Assembly (NCBI RefSeq): GCF_900112135.1
Contig: NZ_FOLC01000010.1
Span: forward strand, 62,001 to 126,000
DNA from: Collimonas sp. OK412
GTDB taxonomy: Bacteria; Pseudomonadota; Gammaproteobacteria; Burkholderiales; Burkholderiaceae_D
Length of the DNA stretch: 64,000 nucleotides
Direction of reading: 5' to 3'
A program made the position numbers and the translations under genes. Positions 9,343 through 17,852 of this stretch are shown in pieces. Every line of letters begins with the position of its first letter. Within the stretch, counting starts at the first letter, position 1. The notes under the pieces were generated by a model that ran no database searches, had not been told where the DNA came from, and was given only the letters and a program-made list of their open reading frames with translations.

Positions 9343-9759
9343 ATGAAATATCGCAATGCATTCGCGCAGCCTGGTTTTACATTAATTGAAGTAATGGTGG
9401 TAGTGGTGGTGATCGCCATTTTGGCGGCGGTTGCTGTACCTAATTACACCCAATATGTACAGCGCGGGTATCGGGCGCAGGCGATGGCATCGCTGCTGCA
9501 GGACGCCAACTGGATGCAGCAGCAGTTTACGGCCAACAATTCGTATCCGGCAACGACAGCCGTATTGCCGCAAAATGGCAATCCGAAATACAACATCACC
9601 ATCAATGCCTCGACCGCCAGCACTTTTACGCTATCGGCGGCGCCAGTGACAAATGACAAGTGCGGTACATTTACACTCGATAACACCGGACTCAGGAGTA
9701 CCAAGGGGGACGGTGCTACGCCTGTGGCAACTCCTGCAGATTGCTGGGCCGGGAAATAA
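9343..9759 (+). CDS. pilE: type IV pilin (PilE family)
   Basis: A 138-residue pilin from the ATG at 9343, chosen because GGGGGA lies 7 bases upstream; ORF extensions further up lack a ribosome site. The prepilin site is AQPG/FTLIEVMVVVVVIAILAAVAVPNYTQYVQRGYR, followed by a small globular domain with a C-terminal Cys pair (KCGTF ... DCWAG). This gene usually closes the fimT-pilVWX-pilY1 operon in betaproteobacteria. Here it is separated from pilY1 by the TonB-like gene and a 260-base gap that contains the att-like repeat. Confidence 0.85.
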   Translation: MKYRNAFAQPGFTLIEVMVVVVVIAILAAVAVPNYTQYVQRGYRAQAMASLLQDANWMQQQFTANNSYPATTAVLPQNGNPKYNITINASTASTFTLSAAPVTNDKCGTFTLDNTGLRSTKGDGATPVATPADCWAGK

Positions 9760-9996
9760 AAGGCGTGAGCGCATAAGTTACGGGAAGCCAGATACAGACG
9801 GTGATTTATGGTTGGTGCGCTTGCAGCTGACCGATCGTCGTTTTTCTCAAGATGCCTTCACCGAGTGAAGGCCAAGGTTTTAACTTTTAATTTCGCGGGT
9901 ATAAAAATTTGACGAAGCGGACGGTCCGGAGAGGTAAAGCTCTCAAAATTTGACACCCCCCTACCCCCAGGAGGGTTTTCCGCGCCAACCGTACAA
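9760..9996. other. intergenic, pilE to truncated hydrolase
   Basis: No gene is supported. The stretch holds the homopolymeric tract ccccccctacccccagg near 9953-9970 and gcgggtataaaaa at about 9896, which resembles the TACCCGC arm motifs of the downstream island on the opposite strand. It replaces the sequence that should encode the C-terminal half of the hydrolase. Confidence 0.3.
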
Positions 9997-10431
9997 TCAG
10001 CCAAAAGTGAAGGTAAGCGCGCCGGCGACTGTTTCGCCCTGCTCGGTTGCAAATGCGGCCACATAGACCAGCGCCTTCACTTCGGGATTACCTTCGGCAG
10101 CCTTGGAAATGACCATGCCGCCGTAGGAGTGACCGACAAGAACCAGCGGCCCCTTGACGGCGCCGATCACGCTTGCGGCATATTGCGCATCATTGGCGAT
10201 GCCGCGTAGCGGGTTGACGACGCTCAGCACAGGATAGCCATGGTCAGTCAGTTTTTTCGCCACGCCGTCCCAGCTGCTGGAATCGGCGAAGGCACCGTGG
10301 ACCAGCACGATGGTGGGCTTGGCGATCATACCCTGGATCGAGGTAATGGGCGCTTCGGCATGCGCCAGCGGCAGGACGACAGCAAACGATGCGGAAGCGG
10401 CAATGGAGATCAATAGTTTCCTGGTAATCAT
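9997..10431 (-). pseudogene. alpha/beta hydrolase, C-terminally truncated
   Basis: The 144-residue reading frame has a good signal peptide (LLISIAASASFAVVLPLAHA), the oxyanion segment VLVHGAFADSSSW, and the nucleophile elbow GHSYGG. It stops at GETVAGALTFTFG, where homologous secreted alpha/beta hydrolases continue for another 100 or so residues carrying the catalytic Asp and His. It therefore lacks two of the three triad residues and is probably inactive. An AAGGA Shine-Dalgarno precedes ATG 10431. It is the last gene of the leftward ohr transcript. Confidence 0.7.
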
Positions 10432-10465
10432 GTTGGGTTCCTTATCGGGATAGGTCGCAATTGCC

Positions 10466-10882
10466 TCAGGCCAAGGTGACACTCACGTCGATGTTGCCGC
10501 GAGTCATTTTCGAGTATGGGCAGATCTGATGTGCGGCATCGATCAAGTCTTGTGCAGCATCGCCTGGCAGGCCGGGCAGACTTACTTTGAGGCGTGCCTG
10601 CAAGAGGAAGCCATCGTTTCCGGTGCCGAGGTCGACTTCGGCATCGACGGCAGTGCCGGCCGGCAGGGAGAGATTCTTGTCCTTGGCGGCACGCCCCATG
10701 GCGCCTATGAAGCAGGCCGACCAGCCGACGGCGAAGAGCTGCTCGGGGTTGGTGCCCGCGCCGTGGCTCCCAGGAGGGGACAACGTGATGTCGAGACAGC
10801 CATCGTCGCTTTGCGCGGCGCCGTCGCGGCCGCCGGTGGTGTGCGTCTTACCGGTATAGAGAACTTTGTCGATCCTGTTCAT
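10466..10882 (-). CDS. ohr: organic hydroperoxide resistance protein (Ohr/OsmC family)
   Basis: A 138-residue thiol peroxidase. The redox Cys57 lies in GWSACFIGAM and the second Cys in HQICPYSKMTRGN, with the conserved Arg in GGRDG; this is the Ohr rather than OsmC pattern. Ohr reduces organic and fatty-acid hydroperoxides using lipoylated partner proteins. The start at 10882 has AAGGA 8 bases upstream; a longer frame to 10954 lacks one. An OhrR-type regulator is divergently encoded about 1.3 kb away, with a hydrolase between them. Confidence 0.9.
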   Translation of the reverse strand: MNRIDKVLYTGKTHTTGGRDGAAQSDDGCLDITLSPPGSHGAGTNPEQLFAVGWSACFIGAMGRAAKDKNLSLPAGTAVDAEVDLGTGNDGFLLQARLKVSLPGLPGDAAQDLIDAAHQICPYSKMTRGNIDVSVTLA

Positions 10883-10996
10883 GATGTTTCCTTTCAAGTG
10901 ATTGAATGATGCAAAACTGCAATGACATGCTGCGGACGAACGGGTGAATGCCAATGAGCGCCGGCACCTGCAGGCGGGATGCCATCCAGATCATCA

Positions 10997-12046
10997 TCAG
11001 AAATGATCGACTTCGATCACGGCATCGGCAAATGCGCGTGGAGCTTCTTGCGGCAGGTTATGGCCGATGCCGCCGGTGACAAGTTCATGCTTGTACTTGC
11101 CGGTGAAACGCTTGGCGTATGCGGCGGCGTCAGGGTGAGGCGCACCGTTGGCATCGCCTTCCATGGTGATGGCCGGCACCGCAATGGACGGGAACTTCGC
11201 CAACCTTGCTTCCAGTTCGTTGTATTTCGCTTCGCCATTTGCCAGGCCGAGGCGCCAGCGATAATTGTGGATGGTTACTGCTACATGGTCCGGATTTTCC
11301 AGGTTCGCGGCACTGCGGTCGAAAGTGGTATCGTCGAAGTGCCATTGCGGCGACGCTGTTTGCCAGATGAGCTTGGCGAAATCGTGGCGGTTCTTTTCAT
11401 AGCCGGCGCGGCCTCGCTCAGTAGCGAAATAAAACTGGTACCACCATTGCTGCTCGGCGTTCGGCGGCAAGACTTGCTTGCCGGCTTCCTGGCTGCCGAT
11501 CAGATAGCCGCTGACGGAAACCAGGCCCTTGACGCGTTGCGGCCACAGCGCAGCAACGATATCGGCGGTGCGAGCGCCCCAGTCGTAACCGGCGAGGACG
11601 GCCTTGTCTATCTTCAGCGCATCCATCAGCGCGACGACGTCGGAGGCAAGCGCCGCCGGCTGGCCGTTGCGCACTGCATTGGGGTCGAGGAAACGCGTGG
11701 TGCCGTAGCCGCGCAGGTGCGGCACGATCACACGATAGCCGGCGTTGGTCAGCAGGGGCACGACGTCGATAAAGCTGTTGATGTCATACGGCCAGCCGTG
11801 CAGCAGGATGACTACCGGGCCGTTGGCCGGGCCTTCGTCAACGTAGCCGACGTTGAGGTCGCCGGCGTTGATCTGCTTGATGGACTTGAAGCTAGCCAGT
11901 CCGTGGCTTGCCGTTGCAGTCACGCTCGCCACTGCGCTTGCGGATTGTGCTTTGGCTGTTCCTGGCAATGCAAACTGAGCGCCGGCAAGGGCGAACGCGA
12001 CAGTGGCAAGGACGAGGCGGCGATGGTTGTTGAGGTATTGGCGCAT
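10997..12046 (-). CDS. secreted alpha/beta hydrolase, epoxide-hydrolase-like
   Basis: The 349-residue protein has an N-terminal signal region (RLVLATVAFALAGAQFALPGTAKA). The fold motifs are HGWP (oxyanion hole), AGYDWGART with Asp as nucleophile (the epoxide hydrolase or dehalogenase type rather than Ser), and a late GIGHNLPQEAP carrying the catalytic His. GGAG lies 9 bases before ATG 12046. It is first in a leftward unit with ohr and the truncated hydrolase, transcribed away from ohrR, so it is probably induced by organic peroxides. The substrate is unknown. Confidence 0.85.
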   Translation of the reverse strand: MRQYLNNHRRLVLATVAFALAGAQFALPGTAKAQSASAVASVTATASHGLASFKSIKQINAGDLNVGYVDEGPANGPVVILLHGWPYDINSFIDVVPLLTNAGYRVIVPHLRGYGTTRFLDPNAVRNGQPAALASDVVALMDALKIDKAVLAGYDWGARTADIVAALWPQRVKGLVSVSGYLIGSQEAGKQVLPPNAEQQWWYQFYFATERGRAGYEKNRHDFAKLIWQTASPQWHFDDTTFDRSAANLENPDHVAVTIHNYRWRLGLANGEAKYNELEARLAKFPSIAVPAITMEGDANGAPHPDAAAYAKRFTGKYKHELVTGGIGHNLPQEAPRAFADAVIEVDHF

Positions 12047-12115
12047 TTGCTTTCTCCGGTGATGGTGGGGTGGTTTTCAGGTTCTTGCCGCAATCGATAC
12101 GGCGTGGCCAGCAGC

Positions 12116-12195
12116 AATAATTAATTATCGTCATAATTATTATGAAGGTAAACATATCCGAGCTCGCTGCAATTTTCAAGTACGATAATCATTAT
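12116..12195. promoter_or_regulatory. candidate OhrR operators in the divergent promoter
   Basis: Two palindromes lie between the divergent hydrolase and ohrR genes: AATAATTA (12116-12123) pairing with TAATTATT (12134-12141), and ATAAT-C-ATTAT (12185-12195). OhrR/MarR proteins bind AT-rich inverted repeats of about this size. Placement and symmetry support an operator role; binding itself is inferred. Confidence 0.5.
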
Positions 12196-12224
12196 TTCGA
12201 TAAATAATTTTTTGAGGATATTAA

Positions 12225-12695
12225 ATGAGCAACAAATCCAACTCCGGCAAAGACATTGCAAGGCTCGGCGACTTCATGTGCTTTGCCGTCTATTCGACCA
12301 ACCTCGCTTATTCGCGCGTCTATAAACCTGTGCTGGAAAAGCTCGGGCTCACTTACCCGCAATACGTCACCATCATTTGCCTTTGGGAAGAGGACAACCA
12401 GACCGTCAAGGGGCTGAGCGAAAAGCTGTTTCTGGAACCGAGCACGATGACGCCTATGCTGAAACGGTTGGAAGCGATGGGCTATGTGCGCCGCGAGCGC
12501 GACAGCGAGGACGAGCGCAGCGTGCTCGTGTCGCTTACTGAAACGGGGAGGGAGCTGAGGGAAAAGGCCTTCGCCTTCCGCGAGGTGACGGCCAAGGCAT
12601 CCGGCCTGGCGCCGGAGGAATTCCGCGTGCTGCAAAAAGCCATCGTCAACCTGCGTACCAATTTGATGAATGCCTCCAGTCAGAACTCTGCCTAA
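12225..12695 (+). CDS. ohrR: organic peroxide-sensing MarR-family repressor OhrR
   Basis: A 156-residue MarR-family regulator. Cys19 in GDFMCFAVYS matches the reactive sensing Cys of OhrR. The winged helix runs over about 55-110 (TVKGLSEKLFLEPSTMTPML, recognition helix and DSEDERSV wing). Oxidation of the Cys by organic peroxides releases OhrR from DNA. It is divergent from the hydrolase-ohr unit, and the palindromes between them probably mediate joint control. ATG 12225 has GAGG about 8 bases upstream. Confidence 0.85.
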   Translation: MSNKSNSGKDIARLGDFMCFAVYSTNLAYSRVYKPVLEKLGLTYPQYVTIICLWEEDNQTVKGLSEKLFLEPSTMTPMLKRLEAMGYVRRERDSEDERSVLVSLTETGRELREKAFAFREVTAKASGLAPEEFRVLQKAIVNLRTNLMNASSQNSA

Positions 12696-12840
12696 GGCAG
12701 CAAGCGCTGATCCTCGTTCTTGCTCTGGAGATGTTTCTCGGTGCGCTTGCCCGCACTCCGACCAACCAAAGCTTGACACTGCGTCGTTGGTGCACGGGAA
12801 TCCGACGGAGGGCAGGATTGCGGAATCGGTGGCGCGTATG

Positions 12841-12974
12841 CAGGCATGTCGCGTCCGGGCTTTGCGGCCCGCTTCAAGACCGTGGCTGGCCAATCGCCGC
12901 TGGAATATTTGACCCGATGGCGCATGTACTGCGCGACTCGGCTACTGCGGCGAGGGGATGTTGCAATGGCCTAG
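12841..12974 (+). pseudogene. AraC-family regulator, C-terminal fragment
   Basis: One frame reads GMSRPGFAARFKTVAGQSP and then LEYLTRWRMYCATRLLRRGD before a TAG. This is the second helix-turn-helix of a cupin-type AraC regulator (MSRSxFAARF ... GxSPxEYLTRWRM). Everything upstream is missing or out of frame and the extreme C-terminus is lost. It is a dead remnant between ohrR and the island end. Confidence 0.65.
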
Positions 12975-13037
12975 TCAGAGCCACAGCTATGGATGCAAAA
13001 AAATTGGATGTAAATGGGAGGTGCTGGACGTCCTAAA

Positions 13038-13165
13038 ACAGAAAAACCTCATCAGCATTAGGCTAGAGACGGGTTTTTGTGATAGGTGGAGTTGAATAGT
13101 GTCTTGAAAGTGGCGTAAATAAAGGGTTTGTGAATTTTTCGATTCATATATACCCGCACTGATAC
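13038..13165. repeat. island left end: tRNA-Met 3' relic, terminator copy and integrase arm sites
   Basis: Bases 13079-13096 (gtgataggtggagttgaa) match 17 of 18 with the 3' part of the intact tRNA-Met at 31641-31658. Just outside, 13038-13078 is a diverged copy of the tRNA terminator at 31563-31606 (shared core aggctagag). Just inside, at 13151-13170, are two direct TACCCGC motifs; the same heptamer is repeated twice just upstream of the integrase start. This is the expected layout of the distal attachment site. Confidence 0.7.
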
Positions 13166-13305
13166 CCGCAAAAACATTTATTAGCTGGTTCGATTTCATC
13201 GGACCCAAAGAGGCTTTAGCCATTATCAGTCTCAGACCGTAGTCAGCTGCATGACCCATCCTCCTCGTCCCGACCCACCGACTGTTCGCATATTCCCAAC
13301 GTGAT

Positions 13306-13334
13306 TTGCCAAAGTTTCATATCTGCAATATAAG
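13306..13334 (+). promoter_or_regulatory. candidate promoter of the zor operon
   Basis: TTGCCA (13306-13311), a 17-base spacer and TATAAG (13329-13334) form a good sigma-70-type promoter about 150 bases upstream of the zorA start. The rest of 13166-13491 shows no gene. Confidence 0.45.
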
Positions 13335-13491
13335 AGATGGGATAAGATGACTTTTTCATCAATTGCCATTATTAACATCTCTGCATGATCGACGACATCA
13401 AGAAAATACCCCGGAAGACGTCAACAAGGGAGTGTTTCGGCTTTTCGCATGGGGCGGCGTTAGACAAGATCAAAAATAGGGGAAGTTCAAT

Positions 13492-15495
13492 ATGGGAGAG
13501 CTCGATCTCGCAAATCTAGCCAAAGAATATTGGCACATGCTCCTTGTGGGAGCCTTTCTTGTCATCATCACGATCGACTTCCTGGTCCGCTTTGTCGGCC
13601 AGTCGATAAAGTTGTCGCGGGAGCTGAAACAGTCGCTGGCCGCGTTGCGGACCATCCGCTCCAAGATCAAGGGGGATGTCACCGAGCTTGGCGAGATCGG
13701 CGAGAAGGCGATGTCGGGGCCGGCGCTCAGCCATCTATGGAACGAATATAGCAAGACGCTGCACCCGCAGAAAGATGATGACGAGAACGGGCAGAGCCAG
13801 ATTGTGCGTTGGCGGTCCACGGCCCTCGCGGAGAACTTCTTCACCGAGCAGGCGATCGTCGACAGCCGATTGAAGACGGAGTTCTACAAGCATTTGCCAG
13901 GCGTGCTGACGGGCCTTGGAATTATCGGCACGTTTTTGGGCCTCATCAAGGGGCTCATCAGCTTCGATGTCTCGCTTGATCCGACCAAGGCGCAGGAACA
14001 GCTCCGCAACTTGGTCAACTCGGTGGGGCACGCCTTCTTCGTTTCGGCCTCGGCCATCGGCTTGGCGATGTTGTTCACTTGGATCGAGAAGTCCCTCGTC
14101 ACTTCGCGTTGCCGGCAAGTCGAGGAATTGCGCGAGCTGATCGACAGTCTGTTCAAGGGCGGCGCGGGCGAGGAATACCTCGAGCGGCTTGTCGTCTCGT
14201 CGGAGAACGCCGCCACGCAGTCGGCCCAGATCAAGGACGCGTTGGTCGCCGACCTCAAAGAGATTTTGACGACGTTGGCCACTCAACAGATGGAGGCGCA
14301 GGCCCAAAACGTCGGCCAGATGTCGTCGGATGTGGGCAAGGCGATTGCCGACAGCCTCAGCGGCCCGATGGATGCGATCACCAAGGCCGTCCAGGGCGTG
14401 AGCTCCAACCAGGGCGATGCCGTCAACAAGATGCTTACGGACGTGCTGGCGAGCTTCGCGTCGCAGATGCGCGAGATGTTCGGCGGCCAGATGGCGGGTA
14501 TGTCCGAATTGATGGTCAAGGCCAGCGAATCCATGCAGGCCACCGCGATCCAGTTCGGGCAACTCGCGGCCAACATGGACGCCGCCGGGACCAACACGGT
14601 CGACGCCATGGGCGAACGGCTGGGCAAGGCGTTGGAGGCCATGGATGCCCGCCAAGCGGCGATGAACGCCCAGATGGGAGCGTTCGTCGAGCAGATCAAG
14701 GCGTTGGTGTCGGAATCTCAGACCGAGTCCTCGCAGAAGCTCAAGGACACGCTGACGGCGGTGGGCGACCAGGTCGCCGGCGTTGTCGAGCAGCTCCGGA
14801 GACAAGCCGAGCAGGCGGCCGAGTCGCAGGGCGAGCGTCACGCGCGATTCGAGCAGACCACCGGCCAAGCCATCGGCTCGCTGTCAGGCCAGGTCGAGCA
14901 GTTGCTAGCCCAATCGATGGAGACCAACAAGTCGCTGCAAAACACGGTGGCGAGTTTGGCGCTGGCTACCGACAAGGCGATCTCGGGCATGAACTCCGGC
15001 GCGGAGACGCTCTATGTCGCCGCCACCGATTTCGCCAAGGCGGGCCAGGGCGTGTCGGAGACCATGCGGGCATCGGCCACTGCCACTGAGGCCATCAAGG
15101 TCGCATCGACCCAGCTAACCATGTCCACCGATGGCGCGCGGGCGATCTTCGCCGACTATGCCAAGACGCGGGACACCTTCGCCCTGATGGTCGCGGAGTT
15201 GAAGGAGACCTTCGAAAACGCCAAGCGCGACGCGTCGATGACATCCGAGATCATTGGCCGGATCGAGGCAGCGGCCCAGCATCTCGCGGTCGCGCAGAAG
15301 CAGGCGGAGGAATACCTGCAAGGCGTCAGCGAGGTCCTGGTCAAGGCCCACGAGTCGTTCCGGGAAAACATCGAGAACACCCTCCGCGAGGGGAATCGGC
15401 ATTTCCAAAGTGAGCTGTCGAGTTCGGTCCAGTTGCTCTCCGGGGCGATCAAGAACCTAGGTGACGTGGTCGACGACATTCCGGTTCGGAGGTAA
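13492..15495 (+). CDS. zorA: Zorya defence protein ZorA (MotA/TolQ/ExbB-like motor subunit with long tail)
   Basis: A 667-residue protein. One membrane segment lies at about 12-35 (MLLVGAFLVIITIDFLV) and a pair at about 133-155 (GVLTGLGIIGTFLGLIKG) and 178-200 (FFVSASAIGLAMLF). This is the MotA/TolQ/ExbB channel core, with polar Thr147 and Ser185 in the inner helices where proton-driven motors place them. Residues 210-667 are a long helical, Ala/Gln/Glu-rich cytoplasmic tail, the hallmark of ZorA. In known Zorya systems ZorA5B2 is a proton-driven motor whose tail relays phage sensing. Start: ATG 13492 behind GGGGAAG. zorB follows after 6 bases. Confidence 0.92.
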   Translation: MGELDLANLAKEYWHMLLVGAFLVIITIDFLVRFVGQSIKLSRELKQSLAALRTIRSKIKGDVTELGEIGEKAMSGPALSHLWNEYSKTLHPQKDDDENGQSQIVRWRSTALAENFFTEQAIVDSRLKTEFYKHLPGVLTGLGIIGTFLGLIKGLISFDVSLDPTKAQEQLRNLVNSVGHAFFVSASAIGLAMLFTWIEKSLVTSRCRQVEELRELIDSLFKGGAGEEYLERLVVSSENAATQSAQIKDALVADLKEILTTLATQQMEAQAQNVGQMSSDVGKAIADSLSGPMDAITKAVQGVSSNQGDAVNKMLTDVLASFASQMREMFGGQMAGMSELMVKASESMQATAIQFGQLAANMDAAGTNTVDAMGERLGKALEAMDARQAAMNAQMGAFVEQIKALVSESQTESSQKLKDTLTAVGDQVAGVVEQLRRQAEQAAESQGERHARFEQTTGQAIGSLSGQVEQLLAQSMETNKSLQNTVASLALATDKAISGMNSGAETLYVAATDFAKAGQGVSETMRASATATEAIKVASTQLTMSTDGARAIFADYAKTRDTFALMVAELKETFENAKRDASMTSEIIGRIEAAAQHLAVAQKQAEEYLQGVSEVLVKAHESFRENIENTLREGNRHFQSELSSSVQLLSGAIKNLGDVVDDIPVRR

Positions 15496-15501
15496 TGGGC
15501 C

Positions 15502-16221
15502 ATGCTTGGAATCAAAGTTCCCAAGCGACGCGGCGGCCGAGAGGAGGGCGAGAAGCCATTCTGGATTTCATTCTCGGATTTGATGACCGCGTTGATGGTG
15601 TTGTTCCTGGTGGCGATGGCTGTCGCGTTGATGGCGGTCACGCAGGGTTTGCAGCAGATCAAGAAGGAGACCGAGGAGCGCGACAAGACCATCGAGAACT
15701 GCGTCTCTGATGTGGACGCGTTGACGAAGCTCGCTGAGTTCAAGGGCGTCACGGTGCATGGCCACTCCATAGATTTCGGCACCTTGGTCCAGTTCCAGGA
15801 CAAGGAGCACAAGTTCGAGAAGCCTGATGATGAGCATTTCGTCCGCAAATTCGTCCCGCGCGTACTGGACGTGGCCCGCTCGGCCAAGTGCGACAAATGG
15901 TTGAAGCGAGTCGTGGTCGAAGGCTTCGCGAGCAAGACTGGCGATTACCTGTTCAACCTCAATTTGAGCTACCAACGCTCACAGCGGGTGCTATGCGCCT
16001 TGCTCAGCACGCAGCAGCCGGATGCGCTGTCGGCCGCCGACCGCGCGTTGATCCAAACGCTGTTCCTCGCGGGCGGCTCTTCCTTCAACACGGCGTCCAG
16101 CAGCGCGGCGCAGATGAGGCGGGTGGAGATCAAGCTTGAATTTCGCGATCTGGGCTCGATGAAGGAGCCGCCGCCCGACATCCCATTGGACCCAGGGCTC
16201 AGATGCCCCAACGACAGATGA
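15502..16221 (+). CDS. zorB: Zorya defence protein ZorB (MotB-like, OmpA peptidoglycan-binding)
   Basis: A 239-residue protein with a short basic N-terminus, a single membrane helix (ISFSDLMTALMVLFLVAMAVALMAV) carrying Asp26 at its start, and a C-terminal OmpA-like domain (about 80-235; VVVEGFASKTGDYLFNLNLS followed by YQRSQRV) that anchors to peptidoglycan. Asp26 is in the position of the proton-accepting Asp of MotB/ZorB stators. It partners ZorA in the envelope motor. Its last 19 bases overlap zorC. Confidence 0.92.
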   Translation: MLGIKVPKRRGGREEGEKPFWISFSDLMTALMVLFLVAMAVALMAVTQGLQQIKKETEERDKTIENCVSDVDALTKLAEFKGVTVHGHSIDFGTLVQFQDKEHKFEKPDDEHFVRKFVPRVLDVARSAKCDKWLKRVVVEGFASKTGDYLFNLNLSYQRSQRVLCALLSTQQPDALSAADRALIQTLFLAGGSSFNTASSSAAQMRRVEIKLEFRDLGSMKEPPPDIPLDPGLRCPNDR

Positions 16222-17849
16222 TCGACTCCCTAGCCATCCTCCAAGCCGGGCTCGCGCGATCATTCGCCGGCCCGAAATCCCCCGAGACGTGGTCGGACCC
16301 GGCGGAGATGGCCCGCGCGCGCAAGCGCGTCCATCACGACCATGGCGGGGCGGGCATCGCCGCCGATCCGCGCTCGATCATGGCGGCGATCGCGGATTTC
16401 AAGAAATCGGGCAAGATCGGCGGATTCCGCGACCTCAAATACGTCTGCCTCGGTATGGGCGCGTTGGATGGCGAGGGATGGTCGTTGCTGGCGGATGAAG
16501 CGCTGCGCGGCGCCGTTGCCCGCATGGCCGAGCAGCAGCCCTCCACACATCGGCGTCTGCGTTGCTTCCAAGCCCTGCTGTCGGCCTACTTCTCGTTTCC
16601 CGCCAACGGCAAGGAAGTCAGCCAGGAATCGAAGACAGGCTGGAGCGGCTTGCGCGGATGGCTGCGCGCCGAGCGCGATCACATCGTGAAGCTTCTCGAC
16701 TTCAAGCCACCTTGGTTCGATACGTTGTTGCGCCACCCAGAATTGCTGACCAGCCAGCCGTGCGACAAGTTCGGAGCCGATCTCTTGCGTGGCGACGCGT
16801 CGGGCTTGAACGACGCGCGGGAGGGATTATCCATCCCAGAAAACTCATGGGTGATCGACGAGGCGGTGTTCGCCCAAATGAAGGCCGCGTCGGACCTCAA
16901 AGACCCTCCATTCAAAGCCGCGTTGCCTGATCTGCTGGCGATCACCATGGGCCGCGTTGGAGTGTCCATCAGCGAGCCGTTGAGGATTCGGTGCGTGGCC
17001 CAACTGGTGTCGCGCTACGCCCGCTGCAGCGACCGGCCCGAGCAGGCTGCATTGCGGGACGCCGCCACTTCGACGATCGGCAATCCTTGGCTTCGTCGGA
17101 CTCATTGGGATGCGTGGGTTCGCGTTGGCGACAAAGCCGACGACCAGGCGCGCGAGATGGTGTTCTTTTGGCTCAAAGAGCGATTGGTCTCGGATTTCTT
17201 CGAGTTGCTCAGCGCCGAGGGGATCAACGACAGGCGGCGAGTGGCCTATTGGCTGCGATTCGTTCCATTTGTCGAGGACATGTGGTTTGCCCTGGGGTCA
17301 TCCGCGTCGTCGCGCAGGGGCGGCAAGTTTGGCGAGTTCCGCGAGCGGGCAAAGGGGCGTCTTCTTCGATTGGAGGGCACGACGGGAGACAACAACGCGT
17401 TCGTCATGCGCATTGGCGCCTATCTGGCCGTCGAGTTCGGCGCGGCCGGCAACGCCTTCTACCTGTTCCGCTGGGATTCGCTGAGCCCGTCGCTTCTCGA
17501 ATCCCTCAATTCCGGCCGGGCCAGCGCGGCCATCCATATCGCCGACATCAGGGGCGACGACAACGAGGACAAGATCGGCCATCGCGATTCGCCGGTCGCG
17601 TTGAAGAGTTGGGAGCAGAAGTTCGACGACAAGCTGACCAAGCTCATTGGGAAGAAGCCGGAGCTTCGGCCCGCATGCGTGCCGGAGCTCGAAGTTTTGG
17701 TCGCTGATGGCCGCGTCAATGTGGTCGATCTTCGAGGAGCGGGCGGCGCGCTATGGGTCTATGAGTCGGAGCGTTCATCGCATCTTGCAAGGAAATTGCA
17801 GGCGTTGGACTTTTTATACCGGGCCGGCCGTGGCTGGTTCAAGGAGTAG
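16203..17849 (+). CDS. zorC: Zorya defence protein ZorC (EH_Signature family)
   Basis: A 548-residue cytosolic protein with no membrane helix or nuclease motif. Its size, its place between zorB and zorD, and its overlap with zorB (19 bases) identify it as the type I Zorya ZorC, an EH_Signature-domain protein proposed to work with ZorD on invading DNA. An alternative start at 16218 would overlap the zorB stop as ATGA. zorD begins 3 bases after its stop, so the four genes form one tight operon. Confidence 0.85.
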   Translation: MPQRQMIDSLAILQAGLARSFAGPKSPETWSDPAEMARARKRVHHDHGGAGIAADPRSIMAAIADFKKSGKIGGFRDLKYVCLGMGALDGEGWSLLADEALRGAVARMAEQQPSTHRRLRCFQALLSAYFSFPANGKEVSQESKTGWSGLRGWLRAERDHIVKLLDFKPPWFDTLLRHPELLTSQPCDKFGADLLRGDASGLNDAREGLSIPENSWVIDEAVFAQMKAASDLKDPPFKAALPDLLAITMGRVGVSISEPLRIRCVAQLVSRYARCSDRPEQAALRDAATSTIGNPWLRRTHWDAWVRVGDKADDQAREMVFFWLKERLVSDFFELLSAEGINDRRRVAYWLRFVPFVEDMWFALGSSASSRRGGKFGEFRERAKGRLLRLEGTTGDNNAFVMRIGAYLAVEFGAAGNAFYLFRWDSLSPSLLESLNSGRASAAIHIADIRGDDNEDKIGHRDSPVALKSWEQKFDDKLTKLIGKKPELRPACVPELEVLVADGRVNVVDLRGAGGALWVYESERSSHLARKLQALDFLYRAGRGWFKE

Positions 17850-17852
17850 ACA

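Noticed and set aside
13079-13096. Second tRNA gene at the left island end
   Set aside because: Only 18 bases of the tRNA 3' part are present; it is an att relic, not a tRNA.
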